Source of the DNA: Trichuris trichiura
Lineage: Eukaryota > Nematoda > Enoplea > Trichinellida > Trichuridae
Reading direction: 5' to 3'
NCBI GenBank assembly: GCA_037903355.1
Contig: JBAJFE010000014.1
Coordinates: forward strand, 4,092,001-4,156,000
DNA: 64,000 bases
Under the pieces are notes generated by a model. It was not told the DNA's origin. It made no database searches and saw nothing but the letters and a program-made list of their open reading frames with translations. Each line of letters begins with the position of its first letter. Within the stretch, counting starts at the first letter, position 1. Shown in pieces: positions 26,007-39,000 of the stretch. The position numbers and the translations under genes are program-made.

Positions 26007-28494
26007 TTGCATGCATGTCTTTCTGACTGTGTGTTGTTATCTCTTAGTTTTTCATGTCCCATTAAGTGCGCGTAGCAGGAGCAAAACAGGTTAGTTTAGC
26101 TGTGTGCATTGTTACTATATTTGAAATGCAGTAACGTGACTTTCCTGTAGCGAATGTTTGTATGAGTTCGTCAGATTAGGATTGCAATTAGACTGGCAAA
26201 AAAGCCGAAGTCTATTCTCATGAAGTTTTACGTACGTATGAATTTTTGAAGCTGTAGGACGGTTAGGAATTCAGAGCTCGAAGAGTCAGCGAAACGTAAA
26301 TTGATTGATGTTACATTAGTTGCTGTGAGCCGGTTGAACGGGTGAACAATGTATGAAACAGTTCGATAACGTTGTTCATCTCAGTTCCAGGTGCTCACAT
26401 TTCCTTTCTTCCACTCTGATCGAAACGTTTGTTTTCATTACGAAATGGAATGTAGATACGAGGGTTCGAGAAGTTACCGGAAAAATTTTTTAAAAGTTTT
26501 ATTTGCAATGATAACAAATATTTCTCAACGTATCTTCCGTGAACCTCTATGCCAGGGGTGAGGAACGTTTTTGCTGCCGTGGGCTGCACAGAATAGTCAA
26601 TCGAAAAACTGCCTGCTTTGTTAGCGCGCATGTTAAAGTCACCGCTCGAGCAAAGCGAGATAAGAACAGTACTTCGTGTCTTTGCCGTCTCCTTCTACTA
26701 GGTTCCGGACAAGAGCACGGTTCCTTCGCTCGTTGTTGTTGCTAGTCTTCCGCTCTCTGGTGGTCTTCGGTGGCCTCTCTGCTTTCTTTTAAATGGCTTG
26801 TCCATTCATAGACAACCGATTTAGATGGTGCAGTACTTCCGTAAACCTGCTGCAAGGTTTGAATAATCCTCCGGCCACCAACGAAACTTGAATAGAAATT
26901 TAATGTTATCTCTGACCCTAAAACAAAGATTTTCCATTCATGAGAAAAACAATTATTTTAGGAACAGCGTGTACCACACTGGCGCAGCGTTGCATAAGGC
27001 TACCTCTCCGTACAAGTCCGACAATAACGGGGCTAAGATTAAACATGCTTTGGCCCATCGGCTAGCGTCCTGTCAGATACTGCATCATCTTTCCGGGAGC
27101 TTTCCGAACTTACCTCTTATACTGGAAAATGCTTGAAATAACGATTGTTTCGGAAGTCAAAACAAGTAAAATAGCCGAGTTTGATTTTTCAAGCCGGTTT
27201 AATTAACTGATAAAATGATCAGTCAGTTCCCTTTAGGTAAACAGCCAGAGGATGGTGAATTATGGTTCGATCGTAGATTTCGAAAGGAATGAACAGCACT
27301 TCGATCATTTTCATTATCTAAATAATTAGACGATAGTGCGACCTATGCTCAGCGAGCAGCAGTTTCTCTTTGTTTATTTGACTTCACTGTTCCGTGTAAT
27401 AGCGAGCTTTTCAATCTGCATTATTGGATAGTAAGGAGCGCATTTATGCCTAACTGTTTGAGTAGGAGTTGTGCAGCATTTTCACTAATAGCGCTTTAAG
27501 AGTAAACTGAGCGAATTAATTAAATATGTTTGTTCACATTACTCTACAAACTAGATCGAATGCATTAGAAGCAATAAACCGATGGCTTTTTCTTCTTCAA
27601 CCTTCGATACTGCTTTATCAGCAAGGGTAAACTGTTTTTGTAGAAGCTAGAACAACACTGAAGCACAACTCACACAGTTGGCCATTTCGTTGACAGTACG
27701 AAGTGCATGAACTTCACTGTGTTCAAAGCAAGCATTTGAGCTAAATTCCAATGAAGCAAGCCATAGTGAATAAATTCGTACTACTTGGACACGATAACAC
27801 ACTGTCTAAAACTAGTTGCTTCGAAGCAATGAGTAAATACGGACAGCTCAGGTCAGCGGCGATTTCGGAGTCGACTTAGGGGTATTACTTTGCTTGGTGT
27901 AATAGGTGCCCTTATGCGATAGTCCGTTAGCTTTTGAAGCACTTGAAGTTGCTTTTACGTTGTTTTCCGTTAGGCGCTGAACAGGTAATATATGTTTGTA
28001 CTGTAAGTTATTTATCCAAGAGACTAGTTTGGTCATTCGTTTGCTTGTTTTCAGTTGTTGCGGAAGAAAATTACTCTGTGCTCACTAAAACTTCAACCGC
28101 TCTAAAGGTCAGCGCAGTTTAATCGTCCAGGGAATTAAAGTGTGCAGATATTAACAAATATTGTGGCAGCGCATTATTGATTAGTTCATTGAAAGATTTT
28201 GCTGAAGCGACATTCACGATCAAACGGCCTAACTACAGTAATGCTCTGCGTGTTGCACGTTGCCTTCTCAACGGAACGTCATGCCGTTCGTAGTACATCT
28301 TCGAGCCAGAGTATACGAAAAAAGCAAGCGCAATTTTTCAATCATGGGTGCACATCTCAGGAAGTCAGAACATTCATGTATTAATTCACAAGAAAACAGT
28401 CTATGCTCGTCCGGTATTTCTGAGTATATTACATTACGGTCAACGAAACTTCGCTGAAAAGTCTTTCCGCAAAACTATCAGCAGTTTGAATCGA
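26007..28494. other. Intergenic, with a ubiquitin exon relic and a possible hAT end
   Basis: Apart from the exon relic at 27237-27300, I see only a hAT-like terminal sequence near 26553 (CAGGGGTGAGGAACGTTTTT then GGGCTGC) without a matching right end. No gene recognised. Confidence 0.4.
27237..27300 (+). pseudogene. Degenerate ubiquitin exon
   Basis: After a splice-acceptor-like TCCCTTTAG the sequence reads GKQPEDGELWFDRRFRKE and a stop. This corresponds without gaps to [18 protein letters not shown], the start of every internal ubiquitin exon; about half the residues and about 60 percent of the bases agree. It lies 1.35 kb beyond the gene in the same orientation and in the same phase, so it may be an old eleventh unit cut off from the array. 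Chance similarity is not excluded. Confidence 0.45.
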
Positions 28495-29158
28495 TCAATT
28501 CAAGCACGGCAGTTCTCCAGCATTTGACAGCTGAAAACTCGCGAGAGTCGCAGCCGCTCTGGGATCGTACAAGTGGATCCATTTGACGCCAGCGACGTTT
28601 GTTCCAGGAGGCAATTCCAGTAAGATATCTTCATTTTGATGCCTACTTACCGCAGCAGACCTTAAAGGGAGAAAACAGTACCTTGATTTTTCATTCAACT
28701 TCTCGTTCACTTACGGATCAGAAGCCTTTGAGTCGATAATGTCTAGCTTGATCTTCGGCTCAGCATCGGCTGAACCAAAGAAGAAGGCCCCTGAAGTTGT
28801 TGTAATTAAAGGCGTGCTAAACAGCTTACCAGATAACAATTCTTCCATGAGTTTGAATATGACAACGAACTGTTGACTATGGGTTTTAAGGAATGTTGAC
28901 CTTAGGTTACTTTGGCAAACTGGACGCTAAGAAAAAAGCCCAATGACAGAGTACCCTGTCTCATTATACAGCTGGGCTGTTGCCCACCTGCCCACAAGTA
29001 AACTTTAACACTACAGCATCTTTCCAGTTAACGTGCTGAAGTCCAAACAGTCCCTTCAAGGTATACCAGGCTTTATCATCCTGATATCGACCACTGAAGC
29101 TCAGAAGAATAGCATGATGACACCCAACCGAGAAAAGCAAAGAAACGGGTCCTACCAT
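28495..29158 (-). CDS. Small secreted DM13-like protein
   Basis: Four exons on the minus strand: 29158-28988, 28926-28830, 28790-28715 and 28660-28495, giving 510 bases and 169 aa with consistent phases. The N-terminus (MVGPVSLLFSVGCHHAILLS) looks like a signal peptide. The rest matches one DM13 domain as found in Skeletor proteins: an opening YTLKGLFGLQH, the middle AFFFGSADAEPK, and the closing block DILLELPPGTNVAGVKWIHLYD. DM13 modules are extracellular, are often joined to DOMON domains, and have been suggested to be redox or binding modules. There is no DOMON or membrane anchor here. It is a distant cousin of the two DM13 genes on the plus strand further right. Confidence 0.75.
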
Positions 29159-32100
29159 AAATTAATTCCGCCATGAAAATTTATGAACCCGTTACTAAAT
29201 GCCATGTATTAAAAGTTTGTCCTATGCAAAAAATGCTCTGCAAAGCAGTTTGGGTTATAAGCCACCATCTGGGTGCAGGCAAATCTTGTACGACGCGAAA
29301 GTTACTTCGTGGAAAAACTCGCGTTTTACGAAATAGTATTACAGAAGGCTCGTAAAGTACAGGAAACTGTCAGAAAGATTGTTTATTTATAAACAACTAG
29401 GAAAATGAATCGTAAACAAGCTGCATTAAAAGAGAACTATACTGTGTCTACGCTGTTCATTCAACCTTGAGACACGCGAAGGAATAAGTCCTCTTACATT
29501 CAATCGGAATAACATGTTCTTTCTTTTATGAAGTGCAGGATTTTATTTACGGAAAATCCCGTCAAAAAGTTTTGATAGTAACCAGTGCTTTCTGGTATTT
29601 CTCTACAACCGTCTTCAGCAGTTGAGTTAAAAAAGTATATCAAAAGACGGAGCTCTTTACTCTTTTAGTTCAGCTGCTAAAGACGGGATGTAGGGAAACT
29701 CATGAAAGCACTAGTTATCATCAAAATTTTCTCTCAAATCTCATGAAAGTTTATGGTCCCATAAAAAAGTGTCATGCTTTCCACGTATTCAAAGGTCTTT
29801 CTTTTGTGCTGGCGCTCTATTAACAGGATAACTTTCGCGACTGTACCCTTTATCAGGAATAGAGTTTACATAGTCTTTCATAAGTGATATGCTTGCGTCT
29901 TCAGCTCATAAGAAAAGATCTTCTCATTTCTAAAATAAATGACCTCGCATGTAGGAAAGAATGGAGGTCTATTGGACTCACTCATTTTATCCCACTATCC
30001 TTATTCACGGGTGAAATGAGCTCTTTTTTGGCGTAGAAGTTAGCGCATAACCGTTCTCACAATGTATCTTCATTGCAATAAAATAGGGTTCGAGCTTTGT
30101 TTGTTTCTCACATATTCTTCTTTCGTACAACAATTGTTTACATGGCTTGAAGCTGGTTCAAATGCCTGTTTTAGCTATACTGATTTATTCACCACAACAT
30201 CCCATTGTCATCAAGCCATTGTAACCATTACTAGATAGCTTCTAAAGCATCTGATAGTTCAACAGTGATCATTGTCACGGAAGATTTTTACTGTCGTCTG
30301 CTTCCTCTGCAATGAAAAGTTCTTGCCGCTCTTCGTTGATCGGCTCATCCATTAATTAAAATTCCGTTAATTGAAATTCAAGCAAGGCCTTACTTAACAC
30401 AAAAGAAGCTGAGATCCGCTCCAGGTATTTAGCGCAAAAGGGTTCGAATCATCATTAAGTTTCCTGTTCAGAAAGGTACGACGTTTCTTGCACATTTTTA
30501 CGGCAGGAATTTCCCCGTTATAAGAAAAGGTTTATTACTGGAATGGGAAAAAGTTCCCCCTGTTTTCTGTTGGTTTTGAACATTCAGAAAATCAAGTTAG
30601 AACAAAACTGCTCACTAAATATAATTTTCACTGCATTTAACATCCTTCCGCCAACGTCCCCGCAACACCTGAATGAATGGCTGTTTGGCAGAAGCGAGCT
30701 AGCCTTGATCAAAATAAATGAATTACTCGTCTGTTATGTCTTCTAGTGTAAAGACATTTTTTCGAGACTAACCAACACCGAACTGATGCTGAAGCGCGAT
30801 AGCCAGAAAGATTTGAGCTGTTTGGTACTCTTTCTTCGCTGTTCCGGCCACAACGAAAGGCAAATAATGACGTCATTGATCATGCAAATTTCTGACAGTC
30901 AGTGGCAATGATTTTCCGCGATTTAAAATTTTTCCTATCGAAGTTTACAGATTGAGCAAACACACTAAATTTGTGGCTGTCGCAGTTCAGTCTTTGTCAA
31001 GCAATGCCCGCAGACCTTTATCTTCAGTTTCTTTACCTTGTGACACCATGACCTTATTCTTGAAGCGCCCGTAAGATTTCTCAACACACTGCTTAACGCC
31101 TCTCCATCATCGTAAGTGTCACACAAAATTCTTTTAACTTCTTCCGCTGTCTTTCTTCTTTTAGTTAGAAAAACGTGGTGTCAAGTACGGCAGTGCACTA
31201 ACTACTGGATGGAAGAAGCTGATTAGCTTCTCTTTTATGGACATTGAGTAGACCTTTGGTTGAATCATCCCAAGATTCTGAACCGTGGAGCACGTAGGCA
31301 ACACTCCACGTTACCGGCACACATTTAGCAGAGCAAACTTTTTTCACATACAGTAGTACTGAAGAATTGTCCGCTTCGTTTCTGTTTTGTCATCAGCATA
31401 TAATGAAAAACATGATAGTTGAAGTCAAAAGATTGCTGTGAAATCCCCAGCGCGTCTGTGCTCTGCTGTATAAAATAGCATTCAAAAGAAGCGACCACTG
31501 TAATGTAACTTCACAGTGCGCGTTTCGGTGACGGTTCGTTCTTCAGCACCTCTTGCACGTGGTCAGTGCGTTTTCCATGTTGGAGCAAACGTTACTGATG
31601 ATTATTTCCTCTCTTGCCCGCCTTTCCTGGTGAACTGGCAAAGCGCTGTCTGCTGAAACAGTATACTACCACATTTTACCAAATAGAATTCGTTCAATTT
31701 TTAGCCTCATTTTGTTCTTGTCCAATTTTACTTCTTTTTCTTTCTTTTTAATGTAAATCTATTCTGCCTCCCATTTTACGTACTTCTGCAGCGTTTTATC
31801 TTGTTTTTAAATGCGGTCTGAACGTTCCTGAAGTCTATTACAAAAAGTTTTATGAAAACACCGTAAAGCCAAGAACTGGATACATTTATTTAGTAACAAT
31901 TACCGTTTCCTTTAACCAGGTAATTTCATGTAGAACGGGTATCATGTTGACTATCAGCTGTACTTAGTTTTGTTTTTCACTGCTGACGAGTTACTAATCG
32001 CCTCAAAAGCTGAGAGTCATGGTTTGTAAATGCAAATAAAGGCTTTTACTTTCAAGCATACAAGAATTCGCAAAAAAGAAGTGAATCTCTTACTTATCTC

Positions 32101-33263
32101 ATTATGGCGTTCTTTCATTACACGCTGATGAAGGACCGAAAACGCTACGGAAGGTCCACTATAATAATGAGTTTTCTCCGTAAGGAGTAACCCTGCCGTA
32201 AAAACACACAATGAAATTATACGGATCAGTTCGTACCGCACCGCATGCGCAAATAGATACGAGTTCAGCTTTTGACATTGTGCTTGGAAAGCGATGCGCA
32301 GAGCTTAATGAACCTACTGGATTCTACTTTCAGCGAAGTTTACCAGTTTGCAACCTGGATTTACAATTTTTTAAGCTTATTTATGAGTCATTAAAGATAT
32401 AAATACTGTAACAAGAAAGTGATCTTCCGAAGGTACTTTGTGGTGAATGCACTTCATTATTGTTGTTAGTTTTGTTATTTTTTTGAATTGAAATTAATTT
32501 ATTTTCTTACGCCTAGCATTTTTTCAACTGACAGATCCTAGCAAGAGGTATGTTGAAGTTCATGTCCATAATGCATAAAAACTGGATGTTTCCTTAAATT
32601 TTGACCTAAGGGTAGAATTCAAGGAAGTGCCCAAGCGAGCGACGGAGTGGACCCCGCGTTATGTCACAGGTCCAAGGAAAGAATCCCACTTAGAGCTACC
32701 ACTATCGTCAGGTTGTGCGACGAGTCGGCTGGTGGACTAACTCTGTCGCGCAATACCGACCAGCTGGCAGATTCTTCGGCTATCCCATTAAGCGGAATAA
32801 AGATTAGGAGAAAATGCAAAGAAGAGAGAGCCCATACGTCTTACAAAACGTCTTTAAGATGATCATTCTAGGTTTAGAACTAGATGAACCAGGTGATGAA
32901 AACAGGTCATACCAGGGCTCAAGGCTAACATAGTTTTTATCAGTTAAACGGATTAAAATTGGGCAAACAAAGTCAGCATTCGCTCAGGATTGTAAAAAAT
33001 GACTTCGATATGTTTCAAAGCTGTTCCAGTATTACAAAATGCTTACTCGATTTTGCTTTTGGAATGAAAGTGAAATCCGTCAACAAAATGGTATTGCAGT
33101 TGAGGCTGACGACGTTTCCTACTCCAACGGAATGATCAATAATTCTCCTCGAAAAATTTCTTCGGTTTTGCGGCCCTGGCCCGCTAAGAGACATGTCAGA
33201 CCCAGAAATATTTATTTTGGCCAGCGTGATCTGAAAAAAGCGGATTATAGGCTTTATCACTTT
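29159..33263. other. Intergenic with decayed fold-back elements
   Basis: No gene recognised. A PLE-type tail starts at about 29173 (ATGAAAATTTATGAACCCGT). Inverted repeat G is at 29568-29732 (arms contain TTTTGATAGTAACCAGTGCT), followed by a mutated tail near 29744 and a broken core containing CTGCTAAAGACGGG. Near 32120 CGCTGATGAAGGACCGAAAACG is followed about 85 bases later by another tail (32210), a half-element. The rest is AT-rich and featureless to my eye. Confidence 0.45.
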
Positions 33264-35068
33264 TCACTTCCCGTGTACCTCCTTGCAGTGATCATAAATG
33301 CTCAACCAGTTTTGCCCTGGGCTGGATAATTGCACAATAACGGTTGCGTTCTTCATACGATCCAAAGAATACTTTCTGTTCATCATTTCGCAGATTATGT
33401 GACAATTGTGGCGATTGTACTTACTTGCTGATTTTGTTCGTAGGTAATTTTGCCTTTGGTTTTCCTCTACTATCCAAAATTTTTTGAATGGAAGATTGTT
33501 TTGGGTTAATCAACGACTCCTGACAAACAGTTACTTGACCTCTCCTGAATTGCCTAAATACATTAATAATGCCGACCTTTTCTTGAATAGGCGTGTTTTC
33601 GTTTTGTTTTTGATGTTTTCTTCTATCGGAAACGGCGCCATTTCCAAGAACTGTAACCATTTCGTCAAGTTTGTCTAAGCTAAGTAATTCTTCCTGCTGC
33701 TGCCAATTGTTAACAGCATATTCCTTTCCTGGACAAGTCATCAAATGTTGTAATTCAAAGTAATCCCTTTTTCAGACCATGCAAATGTTTGTGTCGTGGT
33801 CCACTTTCAGAACCAAGTATTGTGATGTGCTTCGCAGGGCTCAACCTTGAATTCGTCAGTTCCATTTGTTTGTCCTTGAAACGCTATAGAAAGATAGCTT
33901 ATTGAGATAACACATGACCATTATTTCTCTAACATACTTGATCAGCTTCACGTGGAAGAATTATATCCTTTCCTTTCTCAGAGCAGCGCACTGATTGGCT
34001 CAGTACTTGAAAGTCTGTGAACAGTTTTTTATACAGCGAATTTTCCAGGTAATGGCTAGCTTATAATAAATTTACCATATTCACTGGGTGTCAGATCGAC
34101 AGGAGCCTTTCCCTCCATTAGCGCCCAATCGAGAACATGCTGGTCTAGACATTAAAATTAATGCTTGAGAAGTCCGCCTGAAGGCATACCTGGATTGAGT
34201 GCCGGAACTTTGGGAACCAAATACCTCTTCCAACGCTGGAACCTTCCTCGTAACCCTCTGTCAGAATGCACTTGGTAGGGAACCATTACGCTACCGTCGC
34301 TACTGTGGCTGCCAGCCAGAAAGGTTGTGCCTTAAGGCTATCGACGTCAGAACCTCTCGGTACATGACAAATAGGCCAGCTTACATTCAGGGTCACCGTT
34401 GAAGCAGAAGTTTGTGATTACAACTTTTGCTTTTTCTACAAGGTAAGCATCACCTTTAAGTCCATCAGTTGAAGAAAAAATGACTCCTAAAGGTTGCCCA
34501 TTGCGCCCAGCTTCAGCTTTGCTCAAAGCAAGCAGACTTTGGATAAACAAGTATGTTAAACCGTGTCGTGCGCAGCATGCCATTATAACATTCGATATGC
34601 CATAAGTGGTATTTGAATTTATGGCTGTACTAAATGCCATGTCACTGATTTGGGGTGACGCATAGAAAGTGGAATTTTATGTCTCGTCTAACCTGGACAC
34701 ATGCAGTAATTGACTTAAGTTTTCGTAACCCTTGTGCTTCCACAACGCTGCGATTTGGAAGCACTTTTGCATGAAGATGTTTAAGTTTGAAGCCGCAACG
34801 TCAGGATAATGCTTTCTTTATTTGTAACGCTTGTTACATATCGAATTCTCAGTACGCAGTGAGACGACTACTCTTGCATATGCCAAAGAGTGATAATAAT
34901 GGCACCAAATTTAACTAGGTGACTAATAGAAATCGAGCTGAGCTGGCGTTGTGACTGCTGTGCGCTGTGTGCATAGTTTGTAGGTCGTCGAGCCGGCGTG
35001 TACTTTATGCGAGCAAATTTAGGCAGTTCAATGACCCTCTTCAGCTGAGGTGCTACCTCTCTAAGCAT
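33264..35068 (-). CDS. Unidentified eight-exon gene, probable mitochondrial protein
   Basis: Minus-strand exons 35068-34916, 34811-34693, 34629-34385, 34144-34076, 34014-33938, 33883-33778, 33728-33425 and 33375-33264 join to 1185 bases, 394 aa. All phases agree and most donors are of the GTAAG/GTATG kind; only the first intron (weak GTTAAA donor) is doubtful. The first 45 residues are rich in Arg, Lys and Ala without acidic clusters (MLREVAPQLKRV...), like a mitochondrial presequence. The middle looks helical (NIFMQKCFQIAALWKH, NVIMACCARHGLTYLFIQS), loosely like helical-repeat organelle proteins such as PPR factors, but I cannot name the family. The C-terminal third is hydrophilic and charged. 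Introns are mostly 48 to 64 bases, with a longer one of 240. Splice structure, not homology, is the evidence that it is real. Confidence 0.7.
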
Positions 35069-35786
35069 TTTCAAAAAAGACGGTTTTGAACTTTCCCAAC
35101 ATGGTACAGTCGTTCTCTTCTTTTGTCAGTTTTGGAATTTGGATAGCAGGTTTCAAACAGTGTAATACGAGAAAGTTTACCGTTTTTGCTGTAATTCATT
35201 TAAGCGTTATCATACTGCGGAGCTGAGCGCTATTTTGGTCGCTTTATTGGACTATTAGCCGAAGGCCGATTTACTGGCTCGAAGTATTTTTACAGTTGCA
35301 GAGGACTCGTCTGGGTTCCTGACAAAAACCGTTTGGCAGTTTCAGCGTTCACTTTTCAACCACCCCTGGAAGATACAAGTAAGTCAACGAGCCTGAATTA
35401 GCACGGACGCTTTGCCTTATAAACAGAGAGCATTCCTTACGCGTTGGTGTTACTTGCAATGACATGCTAAGCATTTGCGTGACATACTTTCATTTACTCA
35501 ATGGTTTGCGACAAAAACTGGCAAGCGGCTAGAACGCTTAAGCAGCGCGTGTACATCGCTTATCTGTAACTGTTTAACATGCAACTGCGGTATACAATCA
35601 GTTTTCCTACAACCCGTTTTCTTATAAAGCTAATTCACTCGTACACAACGTGCAAATCAAAAAACGTTTCTCGCACTGCACTGTCGTGTTTTCTGATACG
35701 TTTTTTTCCTACACCGAATTGTAGCGAATTTCATGAATTATGACGTCAAGACAGGTGTGGAACAACAGTTTCAAATCATTAAAGAC

Positions 35787-36031
35787 AATGATTATTACTT
35801 TTTCATAATGAAATAGCTTTATTACGGAGCGAGTCCCGTTTAATGTGTGTTAAAGGCGAAATTTAAATTTAAATTTAAGACCGCTGAAGACGGGTCTCGA
35901 TTGACCCGAAAGTTCCGGAGTTCACGCCTTTAACACATTTTAAACGGGACTCGCTCCGTAATAAAGCTAGTTTATTATGAAAACATACGGTCCCTTACCA
36001 AGAAACCACATCTTCGAAATGATTATTACTT
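35787..36031 (+). mobile_element. Fold-back element B with hammerhead-like core
   Basis: Exact 14-base duplication AATGATTATTACTT (35787-35800 and 36018-36031). The arms contain TTTATTACGGAGCGAGTCCC and its complement; the centre is an AAATTT run. The right side ends in the PLE tail ATGAAAACATACGGTCCCTT. In this copy the left arm has lost the hammerhead half, so the palindrome is interrupted. Confidence 0.88.
35884..35911 (+). ncRNA. Hammerhead-like core in element B
   Basis: CTGAAGA, CGGGTC, loop TCGATT, GACCCG, AAAG, then TTCCGGAG. Position 7 of the core is A. Confidence 0.55.
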
Positions 36032-39000
36032 ACATTATATTCACGGATAGGCCAGTACAGGAATTACTCGAGGGTTCTGAGCTTTCTGACTCTTCCTGAA
36101 CCTTCCTTAGCGGAAGTCTAGAAAAATACGAGAGGGTGACATGAGAAGGAGCGACGTTAGTGTGACACTAAAATGTGTTAATTTAAAGTAGGCTCACTTC
36201 ATCAAATTGGAGTCCCTCGTGGCTTCGACCATTATCTGTAGTTTTCTTGTTCCCGTCGTTACTGTCATCTTTGGGAGCTTTTCTTGATTACGTTATGTTT
36301 ATGTTATGCTCCTTCTCCCGTATGTCAAAGTTTAGCTTCATACCTGATTTTTTAATTCCTCCTAACCTGTACTGTTTCCGATTTTCCTGCAGCCACTAGT
36401 TATTTTTCTTCTTTTTTTCAGAACTAATGGTGTTAGGGTAACAAGGTAAAGTACAACAGCATAAAACGTCAGTCAAATGAGATGTTTTATTTTACGCAGA
36501 AGGCTTCTTTTATCTTTCTAATGCGAGAATTGTTCTCGCGACATAAAATGCTTGCCTGAAAAATGTCTGAGTATTGGGATGCATGTTCAGCTACAGCAGA
36601 AGCTACTGGCTTTCACAGTTCAGTTGACCGCCGTGAAAGCCTCTAGTTAGTGCAGGCTTCCGCAAACGAATGCACACGTTGAACAGTTTACATTGCAGAG
36701 AACGAAAACATTAACTCATAGATTTGGAGGACAAACTAGACACCAATTGCTGTAACAGTTCAAGAGACACTTTGCTAGAGGCTCCCATGGACATGGATAA
36801 AGCGCTAAAGTCTTTGCTCCAGCTAAACATGCGTCCGGGTGCTAGGAAGTCGTTCAACCAAAACCTTTATGTCGCGAGAACCATTGGCGCATTAGAAGGA
36901 AAAAAGAAGCCTTTTACGCATGGCATAAGTCACCTTATAGTAGTGATCGAGTAGTGAGCGTTAGTGAACCATGATCCGTTTTGACTGTCCTACCCAAGGT
37001 TGTATTTTACCTCAGCTCTTTCAGCACACTTGTCTTTGAAGAAAAAAGAAATAGTAGAAAAAATACGAAAAAGCGCTACCGGCTCTAAGGAACTAAAAAC
37101 TCAGGGATAAAGCTAAGTTTTAGAATATGGACGAAAAGGATAAAGAAGTTTGAGACAAACATCAAATAAAGAAGATAAAATTATTGCACATATTATCAAA
37201 AGCAACCAGGTGCCGCAAGTTTACAAAGTGGACGCACTTAAAAATAATACACGGTAATGTCATACCAATATCGTTCATGCCGTCTAAAAATGTCATGCTT
37301 TCCTATTTTTTTTGCTAATTATGGGTCAAAAAGAAATCTTAAAAAATTGGTGCCCTTGCCCTTTGGGCCCATGCGTTTTTACCGCTGGAAGCGACTCAAA
37401 GGTTAATCCAATAACTCTGGAGAATACAAAATTGGCTTTAAAAAACAGATTTACCGTAGATCCTATCACAAAAATTTTAGTTCTCGTTAGAAATCGCTAT
37501 GTGTTCAATGGGTCCGTCCGTAAACAAAATCTACACTATGAAAAATTAACCGCTCGTTGCAAAACGCTGTGTACTTATTGAGAAAGCGCCTTGGCGGAGT
37601 AACTATAAAAGACAAGTTCGAGCAAGGTTAAAACCATGCACCCAACTACTGCACGAAAGAAAAACGACAGCAACTTTATCAAAAGTTGGGTTTTATGGTG
37701 TAGAAAGTACCTTGGGAGGGAAGTGAAATACAGTCATCCACATTTTTCAAAGTTAGCGCGACGGTAGCTAATCAAAGTTGAGTACTATGGCAGTGCCAGC
37801 GGGAGGATGAAAATCCTGTAGAGCACAAAGCGAGGACGCTCAGCCTGAAGACCGCCCTGTATGGTCACACGAATGTGACCAAATCGCGGTCATGCCTTAG
37901 TGAGTGCAACGACCAGTGTCCAGGGCGAGACTAACCGCGGCATGTGGTCCCTCAAGCACGAACCGATTATAAAGTCGCGCCAAAGCGAAGTCAGGGACCC
38001 CGCTAATGGGGCCATTATGCCTTATATAAGGAGGCATTGTTTTTCCCAACATGACTCTTTTCTTCATCTTGTGCTCGCTTACAGCAGCAAACAGTTCAGG
38101 GAATCGAAATCTTTGTTCTTGGTGAAAATGTTCAGCTACAAGGGCAGAAAAAAGTTTGGGATTATAACGGAACTTCAGATTTTCTCAAGCTAGGATGTCC
38201 TGTTTATGTTGGCGGAGGCTGCAGGTTCCCGAAATCATCGCTAAAATACTTAAAGTTGCGTTACCATTAATAATAACACAGCGGTTGCGTCAAGAGAAAA
38301 GTGTTAGCATGAACTACCTTGGCAGTGGTTAGGCAGATGTGTTAGTTTCTGCGTTTTTTTCAGAATTTTTCCCAACTTAGGTGCCAATACCAGGCATGAT
38401 GAAACCCGAGTTTCTTTGAATGAGAGCACCAGAATAATCGAATGCATATGTTCAGCTGTTTAGACCGGAGAAACTGGAAATACTGCAACTCGTAGATTCA
38501 GTCAACAGAAAAGGTCTAATTCAGTAGCATTCGCTTATCATTATTCCTTCTTGTCACAAATCACACGGAATTTTTTCTCATTCGTATTTCACTTGAATAT
38601 TTTCACGCTCTTTGTCCTTAATCCCCGTTTCACAAATTAAAAGTTTGCGCGTTTCACCTAACTCGAATTCTTGTGGCTCAGCATTTCCCAGGAAGATACC
38701 TATTAAACAGATTTTGCTTAGGGGACTTCCTGCGCACACATTGGCAATTTTGTTCATTATACTTTATTACTTCTCAGAAAGCCTATAGCTCAACTGAGCC
38801 CCTTAAAAATGTGCATATCTATCGTGTATTTAGTATCATTGAACCCTGTTATCACTGAGAACGGCATTATCCTGAAGATTATGCTAATAGAAATGGTATG
38901 TGCAAACAACTTGTTGGCTCATCTATATTTATTAGCTAAATGAAGTATATAAACGTTGCACATTGTTTCATCTAACCGATACACGTGATAATACGCTAAG

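Noticed and set aside
30430..30450. GGTTCGAATC, a tRNA-like B-box
   Set aside because: Surrounding sequence does not form a cloverleaf and lacks an A-box.
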